Source: Janthinobacterium saanense (lineage in GTDB: Bacteria; Pseudomonadota; Gammaproteobacteria; Burkholderiales; Burkholderiaceae_D). From it: a DNA stretch of 64,000 nucleotides. The first letter of the stretch is position 1. The number at the start of each line of letters is the position of its first letter. The position numbers and the translations under genes were made by a program. The stretch spans positions 62,001 to 126,000 of the forward strand of contig NZ_JACHCI010000004.1 of NCBI RefSeq assembly GCF_014200675.1, given 5' to 3'. Positions 37,427 through 46,429 of the stretch are shown here, in pieces. The notes beneath the pieces are model-generated. The model was not told where the DNA came from and made no database searches. It was given only the letters and a program-made list of their open reading frames with translations.

Positions 37427-38074
37427 TCAGACCTTGTGCTTATTGCGCCATTCCACCATCTCTTCGATGGTGAGGATGGGCATGCCATGCAGTTCGGCGT
37501 AGCGTTCGATATCGTCGCCGCGCATCATGGTGCCGTCCGGATTCATCAGTTCGCACAGCACGGCGGCCGGGCTCAATCCCGCCAAACGCGACAGGTCGAC
37601 CGAGCCTTCCGTGTGGCCACGGCGCTCGAGCACGCCGCCGGGCGCGGCGCGCAGCGGGAATACATGGCCAGGGCGTACCAGGTCGGACGGCTGGGCATCC
37701 TTGGCGATGGCGGCGCGGATGGTGGTCACCCGGTCGGCGGCCGACACGCCCGTGGTGACGCCTTCGCGCGCTTCGATCGATACCGTGAATGGCGTGCCGT
37801 AGCGGCTGCCATTGTCGGCCGCCATCGGCGGCAATTCCAGCGCGGTGACGGTGTCGGCGGGCAGGCACAGGCAGACGATGCCGCTGCATTCGCGGATCAA
37901 GAGGGCCATGGTTTCATTCGTCAGTTTCTCGGCCGAAATAATCAGGTCGGCTTCATTTTCACGGTCGAAATCGTCGAGCAGGATCACGGGGATGCCGGCG
38001 CGCATGGCGGCCAGGGCAGACTGGATACGGCCTTCAAGGTCGTTGGAAACAACGGTGTAGCTGTTGACTAACAT
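37427..38074 (-). CDS. ribB: 3,4-dihydroxy-2-butanone-4-phosphate synthase
   Basis: Converts ribulose 5-phosphate to dihydroxybutanone phosphate plus formate for riboflavin synthesis. 215 residues from the ATG at 38074, with GAGGAGCG before it. Stand-alone RibB without a RibA (GTP cyclohydrolase II) half. Catalytic residues sit in [11 protein letters not shown], the TGVSAADR loop and [11 protein letters not shown]. An FMN riboswitch lies 98 bp upstream, so flavin shuts the gene off. Confidence 0.95.
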   Translation of the reverse strand: MLVNSYTVVSNDLEGRIQSALAAMRAGIPVILLDDFDRENEADLIISAEKLTNETMALLIRECSGIVCLCLPADTVTALELPPMAADNGSRYGTPFTVSIEAREGVTTGVSAADRVTTIRAAIAKDAQPSDLVRPGHVFPLRAAPGGVLERRGHTEGSVDLSRLAGLSPAAVLCELMNPDGTMMRGDDIERYAELHGMPILTIEEMVEWRNKHKV

Positions 38075-38171
38075 GGTAAAACGCTCCTCGCACAGGCGAA
38101 AAACGCTACAGGGCAAGCGAATAGACGCAACTGGCCGCATCGGCGTGGCGATGGGACATCACACTAAGCAC

Positions 38172-38316
38172 ATCTTCTTTCATCCGGACTATACCGTCGG
38201 CTCCAGAGTCACACTGGATCTGCTGACCCTGCCAAACGCAGTTTGACAAGCGCTCGCGGGCTTGACCGTTGCCGGTGTTTACCGCCGGTGGGGAATCGCA
38301 CCCCGCCCCGAAGACG
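38172..38316 (-). promoter_or_regulatory. FMN riboswitch (RFN element) of ribB
   Basis: On the minus strand the aptamer begins with CGGGGCGGGGTG and CCCCACCGGCGGTAA, passes through AGCCCGCGAGCGC and ends GGAGCCGACGGTATAGTCC followed by GGATGAAAGAAGA, all hallmark blocks of the flavin mononucleotide aptamer in the correct order. A small TCGC-CTGT-GCGA hairpin lies right before the ribB ribosome site, hinting at translational control. Confidence 0.95.
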
Positions 38317-38391
38317 TATTGTTATGCCGGTCCACATGACCGACGGCAATACTTTAGCACAGATGAAAAAAGCCGGCAGGCGCGTGCAAAG

Positions 38392-38421
38392 TTTCTAAAT
38401 TGTTTCTAAAACATTTCTAAA
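38392..38421. promoter_or_regulatory. Three TTTCTAAA direct repeats with 11-bp period
   Basis: TTTCTAAA starts at 38392, 38403 and 38414, exactly one helical turn apart. Such phased direct repeats are typical binding sites of OmpR/PhoB-family response regulators. They lie 86 bp before the M16 protease start and also just upstream of a TTGCAC hexamer on the ribB side (38389-38384). Confidence 0.55.
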
Positions 38422-38506
38422 TGGTAATACCCTCTAAGCTGTTTTTAATGGCGCATGGGGGAATTCGGTGTAAGGTACGCTTACCGAATCTTACCGATGA
38501 GAATAA

Positions 38507-41374
38507 ATGAAGCTGAGTAAATTACGCCTGATCTCCGGCGCTGTCCTGTTGGCCTGCGCTTGCATGGCCCAAGCTGAAATCCGCCTGAGCGATCCTCTGC
38601 CGCTGGCGCCTGAAGTTACCGTAGGAAAACTGCCGAACGGCTTGACGTATTACATCAAGAAAAATGAGCGGCCGGCGCAGAAAGTGGAATTGCGGCTGGT
38701 AGTCAAGGCCGGTTCCATCCTGGAAGATGAAGACCAGCAAGGTCTGGCCCATTTCACCGAACACATGGCTTTCAATGGTTCAACGCACTTCAAGCGCAAT
38801 GAACTCATTTCATATTTGCAATCGATCGGCGTGAAGTTCGGCGCCGACCTGAATGCCTACACGAGTTTCGATGAAACCGTCTACGTGTTGCCGATTCCCA
38901 CCACGAACAAGGAAAACCTGGAAAAGGGTTTCCTGGTGCTGGAAGACTGGGCGCATGGCTTGAAATTCAATCCGGCCGATATCAATAGCGAGCGCGGCAT
39001 CATCCTGGAAGAGGCGCGCCTGGGCAAGGGCGCCAATGACCGCATGAACAAGCTGCTGTACCCGAAATTGCTGAACGGTTCGCGCTATGCAGAACGCATG
39101 CCGATCGGCAAGGAATCGATTTTGAAGACCTTCAAGCCGGCCACCATCAAGCGTTTCTACAATGACTGGTACCGCCCGGACCTGATGGCCGTGATGGTGG
39201 TGGGCGATGTCGACCCTAAACAGGCTGAAGCGATGATACGCCAGCATTTCGGCAAGCTGACGAATCCGCCCAAGCCGCGCCCGCGCCTGTATGCCGAAGT
39301 GCCGCAGCGTTCGCAGACGGAAGCGCTGGTGATCACCGACAAGGAAGCGCCGGACGACACGGTCTTCATCCGCTACCCGATCCGCCCTGCGCCCGAAGCG
39401 GTGACGATCGCCGACTACCGCCGCCAGATGATAGAAAACCTGTATGGCCAGATGCTCAGCGCGCGCATGCAGGAATTGACGCAGCAAGCCAATCCGCCAT
39501 TCATCCAGGGCGGCAGCAGCATGGGCAAGCTGGTGCGTGGCTATGAATCGTTCAGCGCCTATGCCTTGCTGGGCAAGGGCGGCGTGCAACCGGCCATTGA
39601 TGCGCTGGTGCAAGAAGACGAGCGGGCGCGCCGCTACGGCTTTACGCAGGATGAGCTGGACCGTGCGCGCAAGAATATGCTGCGCAATTACGAACGGGCG
39701 TACAGTGAGCGCGACAAGTCCGATTCGGCCGGTTTCGTGGCCGAGTATTCGCGCAACTTCCTCGAGCAGGAAGCCATCCCCGGCATCGCCAACGAGTTGA
39801 TGTATGCCCAGGAACTGTTGCCGCAAGTGACCTTGCAGGAAATCAATGAGACGGTCGCCAGGGTGATCCCAGACCAGCAAAAGAAACTGGTGGTCTTCAT
39901 GGGCGCCACGCCGAAACCGGGCGACAAGGCCTCGACGGTGCCGACCCAGCAGCAATTGCTCGATGCGGTGGCGCAAGCCGAGCAGAAAAAGGTCGAGCCG
40001 CGTGCAGAAAAAGCCTTTGCAAGCAAGCTGATGGACGGCCCGCCAGCGGGCGGCAGCATCGTCAGCGAGACGCTCAATAGCGCCATCGGCGTGACGGAAT
40101 TGAAGCTGGGCAATGGTGTGCGCGTGTTGCTCAAACCCACGGACTTCAAGAATGACCAGGTGCTGATGGGCTCGACGCGTTTCGGCGGCCAGTCGCTGTT
40201 TGGCGACGCCGATATTTACAATGCCCGCTACGCCAGCGCAGTGATAGGCAGCATGGGGCTGAAAGACCTGGCGCCGCTGGACTTGCAAAAGGTTCTGGCT
40301 GGCAAGACGGTCAATGTGGGCGCCTCGCTGGGCGAGCTGAGCGAAGGTTTTGGCGGCTCCTCGAGCAGTGCCGACGTGGAGTCGATGCTGCAAATGGTCA
40401 ATCTGTACTTTACGCATCTGCGCAAGGATGCCGGCCTGTATCAATCCTTCATCGGCAAGCAGCAAGACCTGGCAAAAAACATCATGCTGCAGCCGGAAGC
40501 CGTGTTTTACGACGCCATCCAGCATGCCACGTTTGGCGACGGCCCCCGCGTGGAAGGCGTGCCGCGCGCGGCAGACTTTGACAAGGTGAGCCTGGAGCGT
40601 GCATTCGATGTGTTCCAGCAGCGTTTTTCCAGCGCGCGCGACATGACCTTTGTCTTCACCGGCAGCTTTGACGTCGACAAGATCAAGCCCCTGATAGCGA
40701 GCTACCTGGGCACCTTGCCGGTGACGGACCTGCCGCACGCCTACCGCGACCTGGGCCTGCGCCCGGTGGCCGGGGTGGTGAAAAAAGACGTGCGGGCGGG
40801 TAGCGAGCCGAAGAGTACGATTTCGATTACCTTCAACGGCGGCGTGGCTTATACGGACGAGCAAAAACTGACCTTGCAGGCACTCGGTGAAGTGCTCAAC
40901 CTGAAAGTCATCGAAGTGCTGCGCGAAAAGATGAGCATGATCTATGGCGGTGGTTTTGAAACCACCATGGGCCAGCATCCCTACGGCCATTATTCGGTGG
41001 CGCTGACTTTGCCGACCGCGCCGGAAAACGTGGACAAGGTGATCGCGGCAGCGTTTGCTGAAATCAACAAGATGAAGGCGGATGGTCCGACGGCGGCCGA
41101 CCTGGACAAGGTCAAGCTGAACTGGATCACGCGTCATCAAAAATCCATGCAGGAAAACAATTACTGGATGAATCAGCTGGTCGGTTCCGTGACCCAGGGC
41201 CGCGACCCGGCGCAAATCCTGCAATTCGAGCAGCGCGTCAATGCCATCACGCCGCAAGCGTTGAAACTGGCGGCCCAGCGCTACCTGGACATGAATAACT
41301 ATGTGCAGGTGGTGCTGTATCCGGAAGCGAAGAAATTGTCTGGTAGCAAGGTCTCGCCGGTCAAGGTGCGTTGA
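38507..41374 (+). CDS. Periplasmic M16 zinc protease (PqqL-like)
   Basis: 955 residues with a signal peptide (MKLSKLRLISGAVLLACACM, cut after AQA). Two M16 halves in one chain: the first holds the inverted zinc motif H82-F-T-E85-H86 and the distal acid at E168/E169 (ILEEARLG); the second half lacks the motif, as usual. Size and layout match PqqL-type pitrilysins, which degrade peptides in the periplasm. Preceded by TTACCGA repeats and the phased TTTCTAAA sites, so stress-responsive control is possible. Confidence 0.9.
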   Translation: MKLSKLRLISGAVLLACACMAQAEIRLSDPLPLAPEVTVGKLPNGLTYYIKKNERPAQKVELRLVVKAGSILEDEDQQGLAHFTEHMAFNGSTHFKRNELISYLQSIGVKFGADLNAYTSFDETVYVLPIPTTNKENLEKGFLVLEDWAHGLKFNPADINSERGIILEEARLGKGANDRMNKLLYPKLLNGSRYAERMPIGKESILKTFKPATIKRFYNDWYRPDLMAVMVVGDVDPKQAEAMIRQHFGKLTNPPKPRPRLYAEVPQRSQTEALVITDKEAPDDTVFIRYPIRPAPEAVTIADYRRQMIENLYGQMLSARMQELTQQANPPFIQGGSSMGKLVRGYESFSAYALLGKGGVQPAIDALVQEDERARRYGFTQDELDRARKNMLRNYERAYSERDKSDSAGFVAEYSRNFLEQEAIPGIANELMYAQELLPQVTLQEINETVARVIPDQQKKLVVFMGATPKPGDKASTVPTQQQLLDAVAQAEQKKVEPRAEKAFASKLMDGPPAGGSIVSETLNSAIGVTELKLGNGVRVLLKPTDFKNDQVLMGSTRFGGQSLFGDADIYNARYASAVIGSMGLKDLAPLDLQKVLAGKTVNVGASLGELSEGFGGSSSSADVESMLQMVNLYFTHLRKDAGLYQSFIGKQQDLAKNIMLQPEAVFYDAIQHATFGDGPRVEGVPRAADFDKVSLERAFDVFQQRFSSARDMTFVFTGSFDVDKIKPLIASYLGTLPVTDLPHAYRDLGLRPVAGVVKKDVRAGSEPKSTISITFNGGVAYTDEQKLTLQALGEVLNLKVIEVLREKMSMIYGGGFETTMGQHPYGHYSVALTLPTAPENVDKVIAAAFAEINKMKADGPTAADLDKVKLNWITRHQKSMQENNYWMNQLVGSVTQGRDPAQILQFEQRVNAITPQALKLAAQRYLDMNNYVQVVLYPEAKKLSGSKVSPVKVR

Positions 41375-41451
41375 TTGCAGGTAAGCACAGGCGGCAGAGC
41401 TGTTAAACTGTCGCCTGTCTATGCAATACCGCAACTAACTAGGAACTGAAG

Positions 41452-41649
41452 ATGGCTAAGAAAGAAGAACTCGATCCGGAAACCCTGGAACTGATTAACT
41501 GGTGCATCGAAGTCGAAGGCTTCCTGGTGGCCGGCGGCGCCACGGTGGCGCAGGCGCAAGAACATATCGAAGAGCAGGTCGAGTGGTTTACCGACCAGTT
41601 TTATGATGGCCTGACCCCCGAAGAAGCGGCCAAGGAAGCTTTGGCTTAA
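41452..41649 (+). CDS. 65-aa acidic protein, function unknown
   Basis: Good ribosome site (AGGAACTGAAG) before the ATG. Strongly acidic and predicted helical, with one Cys (NWCIEVEG) and the C-terminal end TPEEAAKEALA. Codon use matches neighbouring genes, so it is probably real. A strong terminator follows, separating it from the ThiF operon. Not recognised; an adaptor-like or peptide-substrate role could be imagined but is unsupported. Confidence 0.65.
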   Translation: MAKKEELDPETLELINWCIEVEGFLVAGGATVAQAQEHIEEQVEWFTDQFYDGLTPEEAAKEALA

Positions 41650-41680
41650 TTTCGGTGGCGCAAAGAGCTACAGATTTTTT

Positions 41681-41721
41681 ACGGGCGGTGCCACCTGGTG
41701 GCGTCGCCCGTTTGTTTTTTT
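41681..41721 (+). terminator. Strong intrinsic terminator
   Basis: ACGGGCG...CGCCCGT outer stem with inner GCCACC/GGTGGC, followed by TTTGTTTTTTT. Ends the M16-small protein transcript. Confidence 0.9.
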
Positions 41722-41793
41722 ATTTTGGAACTTTTTAAAACACTGGCTGTCTGATCATTTCTGGTCCCATCGGGACAATTAACAGGGGTGGGC

Positions 41794-42663
41794 ATGACGG
41801 ATGGTTTTTCTTATCACGCGGCGTTTGCCCGCAATCTGGGTTGGGTGACGCGGGCGGAGCAAGAGAGTTTGCGCGGCAAGCGGGTGGCCATTGCCGGCGT
41901 GGGCGGCGTGGGCGGCGTGCATCTGCTGACCCTGGCGCGGCTGGGCATAGGCGCGTTTCATATCGCTGATTTCGACACCTTCGATATCGCCAATTTCAAC
42001 CGCCAGGCGGGCGCCATGATGTCGACCCTGGGCCAGCCCAAGGTCGAAGTGATGGCGCGCATGGCGCTCGATATCAATCCCGAACTGCAGATCAGGCAAT
42101 ACCCGAACGGCGTGCATGCAAGCAACCTGGCCGATTTTTTCGACGGGGTCGACCTGTACGTGGACGGCCTCGATTTCTTTGCTTTTCCCGCGCGCCAGGC
42201 CACGTTTGCCATGTGCGCGCAGCTGGGCATCCCGGCCATCACGGCCGCGCCGCTGGGCATGGGCACGGCGGTCCTGAATTTCCTGCCGGGGAGAATGACG
42301 TTCGAGGAATATTTCGGCTGGGGCGATTTGCCGGAAGAAGAAAAAGCCCTGCGTTTCCTGGTCGGGCTGGCCCCGGCTGGCTTGCACGGTCCCTACCTGG
42401 TCGACCCGACCGCCATCAATCTGAAGGAGCGGCGCGGGCCATCGACCATCATGGGTTGCCAGTTGTGCGCGGGCGCGGCGGCCACGGAAGCGCTGAAAAT
42501 CCTGCTGAAGCGCGGCAAGGTGATCGCCGCGCCGCGTGGCCAGCATTTTGACGCCTACCGTAACAAGCTGGTGCATACCTGGCGGCCTGGCGGCAACCGC
42601 CATCCGCTGCAAAGGCTGGCCATGGCCATCATCCGCCGGCGCCGCGCCGCCAAGGGGGCGTGA
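41794..42663 (+). CDS. ThiF/E1-like adenylyltransferase
   Basis: 289 residues from the ATG at 41794 (AGGGGTG upstream; a GTG two codons earlier is possible). Rossmann ATP site GVGGVGG (about 36-42), DFDTFDIANFNRQ with the adenylation Asp and Arg, and a CxxC pair in MGCQLCAG near 230. E1-like enzymes adenylate a C-terminal carboxylate or a tRNA base. No ubiquitin-like partner (ThiS/MoaD) is nearby. Stop overlaps the next start (TGATG), so coupled to the nitroreductase-like gene. Confidence 0.85.
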   Translation: MTDGFSYHAAFARNLGWVTRAEQESLRGKRVAIAGVGGVGGVHLLTLARLGIGAFHIADFDTFDIANFNRQAGAMMSTLGQPKVEVMARMALDINPELQIRQYPNGVHASNLADFFDGVDLYVDGLDFFAFPARQATFAMCAQLGIPAITAAPLGMGTAVLNFLPGRMTFEEYFGWGDLPEEEKALRFLVGLAPAGLHGPYLVDPTAINLKERRGPSTIMGCQLCAGAAATEALKILLKRGKVIAAPRGQHFDAYRNKLVHTWRPGGNRHPLQRLAMAIIRRRRAAKGA

Positions 42664-43772
42664 TGGCTGCCTTTGTTGCGATGGATAGCGTGCTGGAAGA
42701 CATACTCGATCAGGCGCGCTGGGCGCCCAGCGGCGACAACACCCAGCCGTGGCGCTTTGAAGTACGCGGTCCGCGCGAGCTGGTCCTGCATGGACACGAT
42801 ACGCGCACGCACTGTGTCTACGACCTCGATGGCCACCCCAGCCAGCTGTCGCTGGGTGCCTTGCTGGAAAGCATGGCACTGGTGGCCAGCGGCCATGGCT
42901 TGCGCATGCAGGCGCGGCGGCGCGGCGGCATGCCCGATAGCTTGCCGACCTTCGACGTGCGTTTTATGGAGGAAGCGGGCCTGGCTGCCGACCCGCTGAC
43001 GGCGTTTTTGCGCCAGCGCAGCGTGCAGCGCCGACGCCTGAGCACGCGCCGCTTGCGCGCCAGCGAGAAGGTAGCGCTGGCGGCCAGCTTGCCGGCCGGT
43101 TACAGCGTACTGTGGTTTGAAGGCTGGCGGGCCAGATGGGCGTGTGCGCGCCTGATGTTCGACAATGCCCGCTTGCGCCTGAGCATGCCCGAGGCGCACC
43201 GGGTACACCGCGACGTGATCGAATGGGGCGCGCGTTTCAGTGTAGACCGCATCCCCGACCAGGCGCTGGGGGTGGACCCGCTGACGGCCAGGCTGATGCG
43301 CTGGATCATGCAAAGCTGGCGCCGCGTGGACTTTTTCAACACCTGGCTGGGCGGCACCCTGGCGCCACGGCTGCAGATGGATTTGCTGCCCGGCATGTAT
43401 TGCGCCGCCCATTTTGCCTTGCTGGCCGATGCGCCGCCGCGCCATGTCGACGATTACGTGGCGGCCGGCCGCGCCATGCAGCGTTTCTGGCTGACCGCCA
43501 CGCAGCTCGGGCTGCAATTGCAGCCCGAGCTGACACCGCTGATCTTCGCCCGCTATGTGCGCGAACGGCGCGCTTTTTCGCGTACCGATGGCATGCTTGA
43601 AATGGCGCAGGAACTGTCCGCACAAACCCAGGCATTGCTGGGTGGCGCGGCCACTGAACGGGCGGTTTTTCTGGGGCGTATCGGCGCCGGGCCGGCGGCC
43701 CACGCGCGCTCCTTGCGCCGTCCCCTGAAAGACTTGCTGGTGCCGCCTGCGGAAGGGCAGGCCCATGCGTGA
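42663..43772 (+). CDS. Nitroreductase-family protein
   Basis: 369 residues, longer than simple nitroreductases. The N-terminal ARWAPSGDNTQPWRFEV is the family's FMN-binding signature, and the body contains two halves that may form one FMN site intramolecularly. A GTG three bases upstream is an alternative start. It lies between the ThiF-like and acyltransferase genes, overlapping both. Flavin-dependent oxidation or reduction of the product of the ThiF-like enzyme is an inference from context. Confidence 0.75.
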   Translation: MAAFVAMDSVLEDILDQARWAPSGDNTQPWRFEVRGPRELVLHGHDTRTHCVYDLDGHPSQLSLGALLESMALVASGHGLRMQARRRGGMPDSLPTFDVRFMEEAGLAADPLTAFLRQRSVQRRRLSTRRLRASEKVALAASLPAGYSVLWFEGWRARWACARLMFDNARLRLSMPEAHRVHRDVIEWGARFSVDRIPDQALGVDPLTARLMRWIMQSWRRVDFFNTWLGGTLAPRLQMDLLPGMYCAAHFALLADAPPRHVDDYVAAGRAMQRFWLTATQLGLQLQPELTPLIFARYVRERRAFSRTDGMLEMAQELSAQTQALLGGAATERAVFLGRIGAGPAAHARSLRRPLKDLLVPPAEGQAHA

Positions 43773-44463
43773 GATCGCTGCCCGGGAAATCGTGGTCTTC
43801 CTGTGCCTGCTGGCCTTGATCCTCGTATTGGGCATCGTCAGCGCGGCCTGGCTGATTGCTGTTGTACCCCGCCACTATCTGAACGATTTACGCGGCGTGG
43901 CGCTGGCGGTTTCTGCTGTCGTGCTGATCTATCTGTACGCCTTTGCCGTGTACCGGCTATTCCTGTGCCTGTTCCCGCTGCACGAAGGCGCTGCGGCGCC
44001 CGGTTCGCGCGCGGAATTTGCCGCCAACGTCAATATCCTGTTTTACCTGATGCTGTTCAATGCATTGATACGCACGCACTTCTTGCCGCTGCCGCTGTTG
44101 CGCCTGGTCTATCTGGCCCTGGGCGCGCGGCTGGGGCATAACAGCTATAGCGCGGGCGCCTTGCTCGACCCGCCTTTGACCAGCATCGGCAGCAATAGCA
44201 TCGTCGGTCATGACGCGGTGGTGTTTGCGCATGTGATCGAAGGGGAAAGGCTGGAGCTGAAGCGGGTGGTGATCGGCGATGGCGTGACGATAGGCGCGCA
44301 TGCGGTGATCATGGCCGGTACCCGCATCGGCGATGGCGCCATCATTTCAGTGGGGGCTGTGCTGACCAAGGATAGCGTGGTGGGGGCGGGCGAAATCTGG
44401 GGCGGCGTTCCAGCGCGCCTGCTGAAGAGAACAGCCGCCGCAAGTGATGCGGCGGCTTCCTGA
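43765..44463 (+). CDS. Membrane-anchored hexapeptide-repeat acyltransferase
   Basis: 232 residues. Two N-terminal membrane helices (about 8-33 and 45-68) and a third hydrophobic stretch near 90 precede a left-handed beta-helix of hexapeptide repeats (about 120-220; IGSNSIVGHDAVVF, VVIGDGVTIGAHAVI, RIGDGAIISVGAV) ending in GGVPARLL, as in O-acetyltransferases. Overlaps the nitroreductase-like gene by 8 nt. The product of this operon would be acylated at the membrane. Confidence 0.8.
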   Translation: MREIAAREIVVFLCLLALILVLGIVSAAWLIAVVPRHYLNDLRGVALAVSAVVLIYLYAFAVYRLFLCLFPLHEGAAAPGSRAEFAANVNILFYLMLFNALIRTHFLPLPLLRLVYLALGARLGHNSYSAGALLDPPLTSIGSNSIVGHDAVVFAHVIEGERLELKRVVIGDGVTIGAHAVIMAGTRIGDGAIISVGAVLTKDSVVGAGEIWGGVPARLLKRTAAASDAAAS

Positions 44464-44469
44464 GCGAGC

Positions 44470-45456
44470 TCAGATTTTGCGGCGGTTCAGGCATAAGCCC
44501 ATCAGGCCCAGGCCCAGCAAGGCCAGGGTGCCCGGCTCTGCCACCTGCACGGCGCGCGGAAAGATGGTGAGGTCCACGCTGTTGACGGTATTTAAGGTCA
44601 AGGTGTAGTTGCCGGCCACCAGGTTGTTGGTGAGGGCCGTGTACGTCCCGCCGCAAGCGGTGCCGATGCCGGTGCCGGTCGGCGTGCCGCAAGCGAGCGG
44701 GTCATAGGTCAGCAGATTGCCGCTGGTGAGGGTGTTGGCGGAAAAATTCATGTTCAGGTTCGCCGCGTCGGCCAGTTCCGTACCGCCCGTAATGCCGGAA
44801 CCGACGACGCCGTCCGGCGACCAGTTGAAGACGGTTTGGCCCAGCCCGTTGGTAATCGTAAAGCTCACCGACATATTGGCCGTCGAGGATGATCCTGGGC
44901 CGGCCAGTGCATCGAGATAGATCTGCATGAACGGTGCTGCCTGGAAATTGAACAGGATGGTGGCGCCGGGTGCGCCGACCACGAAATTGACGGACAGGCC
45001 TGTGCTCGAGCCATTGCGTCCTGAAGCGTCGGCGCTGCCCGTATCGAATAAAAAGGCTTCGGCGACGTTGACCGTGTGGGTGTTTGTCGATCCCGCTGGA
45101 AACGGTGGAATTTGCGAGCTGACAATCTGCGCATCGCCACGCGAATAAGAGGCGTTGCCCTGGCCCTGCTGCGTGAAATTATTTTGGCCCTTGGTGACGG
45201 CGCCCAGCGCCGACTGAGGGGCATCCACAAAGCCATTACCGCCCCGTATCACGCTACTGCCATTGAGCGTGGCCGTGGAGCGTGAAATGTCGGTGTTGCC
45301 TGCCACGGAGATGACACCGGTGGGATTGCTGATGGTCAGGCCAAAAATATTATTGTAGGAATAGCCGTAGGCGGAGGCTTGCGCGCCGCCGCTGGCGCTT
45401 GCCATGATGAGGCTGCTGAGGGCGATGGGCAGGAAGGCGCGGGAAAGATAGCTCAT
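44470..45456 (-). CDS. PEP-CTERM surface protein, paralogue 1
   Basis: 328 residues from the ATG at 45456 (GAGGAT upstream). Signal peptide to about residue 29, Ser/Thr/Asn/Gly-rich secreted body, and C-terminal VAEPGTLALLGLGLMGLCLNRR, a PEP-CTERM sorting tag (here with AEPG) for exosortase. Similar to the gene at 46591-47571 along the whole length (AYGYSYNNIFGLTISNPTG and ADASGRNGSSTGLSVNF). Driven by a sigma-54-type promoter at 45527-45542. No exosortase in the window. Confidence 0.85.
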   Translation of the reverse strand: MSYLSRAFLPIALSSLIMASASGGAQASAYGYSYNNIFGLTISNPTGVISVAGNTDISRSTATLNGSSVIRGGNGFVDAPQSALGAVTKGQNNFTQQGQGNASYSRGDAQIVSSQIPPFPAGSTNTHTVNVAEAFLFDTGSADASGRNGSSTGLSVNFVVGAPGATILFNFQAAPFMQIYLDALAGPGSSSTANMSVSFTITNGLGQTVFNWSPDGVVGSGITGGTELADAANLNMNFSANTLTSGNLLTYDPLACGTPTGTGIGTACGGTYTALTNNLVAGNYTLTLNTVNSVDLTIFPRAVQVAEPGTLALLGLGLMGLCLNRRKI

Positions 45457-45526
45457 GTGAAATCCTCGTCGAGTAAGTTGCTCAGGTGGCTGTTGCCGCC
45501 GTGGTGGGGGTCTGCCATGCTGAATG

Positions 45527-45574
45527 AGCAATTTTCTTGCCAGAAGATATTTATTCTTTTAAATCAATGATTTA
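45527..45574 (-). promoter_or_regulatory. Sigma-54-type promoter and upstream site of PEP-CTERM paralogue 1
   Basis: Reading the minus strand, TGGCAAG-AAAA-TTGCT (45542-45527) matches the -24/-12 consensus with the required 10 bases between GG and GC. Upstream, TAAATCA-A-TGATTTA (45560-45574) is a perfect palindrome whose near edge is 18 bases from the -24 element, as in the other two copies. Confidence 0.75.
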
Positions 45575-45696
45575 CGAAATGCAAGGCTCCGTTTTCTGGG
45601 GTGCTGACGGTGCGGGTGTAAAGAATGCCGACAAGGCCCCGTTGAAGGCGAGCCCAGGGGAGCGAGGCGTGCGCCTCGTCCCCGTTGCCTGACGTT

Positions 45697-46344
45697 TCAA
45701 GCGGTGATCTTGCGCCCAGTTGAACATGGTGTGACCAGCCGCATCGGTAATGGTGAAAGAAAACACCAGGTTGGCGGTGGAGGAGGAGCCGATGCCGATG
45801 TCGCTGTTCAGGAACACTTGCATGAACGGATGGGCCAGGAAATTGAAGGCCAGGGTGGCGCTGGGCGAACCGACCACGAAGTTGACGGAGAATCCCGTAT
45901 TCGACCCGTTGCGCCCCGATGCGTCAGCCGAGCCGGCGTCAGCGAGGTGGGCCTCCGCCACGTTGACCGCTTGCGTGCTGGCCGCACCCGGTGGAAAAGA
46001 CGGAAACTGGGTACTGACGATTTGCGAATCGCCGCGCGAATAGATGCCGCTCGCTCCCTGTTGCGAGAAATCGTTTTCTCCCTTGGTGACGGTGCCCAGG
46101 GCCGCTTGTGGCGTATCGGAGATGCCGGAACCACCACGGATGACGCTTGCGCCGTTCAGCGTTGCCGTGCCGCGCGAGATGTTGCTGCTGCTGGCGACCG
46201 TGATGGAGCCGGTGGGGTTGGTGATGACCAGGCCAAAGATGTTATCGTAGGAATAGCCGTAGGCGCCTGCCTGGCGCTGCCGACGGCACCCAGCATGGCC
46301 AGTGCAGCTACTGCCGGGAGCAGTTTGAGTTGAGGCAGTTTCAT
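45697..46344 (-). pseudogene. PEP-CTERM paralogue 2, broken
   Basis: Matches paralogue 3 (46591-47571) but carries two lesions. One G is missing near 46274 (CTGGCGCTG here, CTGGGCGCTG there), so the signal peptide starting at 46344 is out of frame with the body. Near 45714 the sequence jumps from the FNW codons directly to the final RKITA codons, a loss of about 345 bp that removes the region holding the rest of the domain and the PEP-CTERM tag. The ancestral stop is at 45697-45699. A long open frame to 45572 is a by-product. Confidence 0.85.
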
Positions 46345-46429
46345 TTGGAATACCTCGCGTGGTTTGCTTGCCGGTTAAAAGAGTCTGAGCCCTGTCCTTG
46401 GGTCGGACAGCTGTCCATACAGTCGCTAA

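Noticed and set aside
38064-38246. 60-aa plus-strand ORF over the riboswitch
   Set aside because: It runs antisense through the FMN aptamer and lacks a ribosome site.
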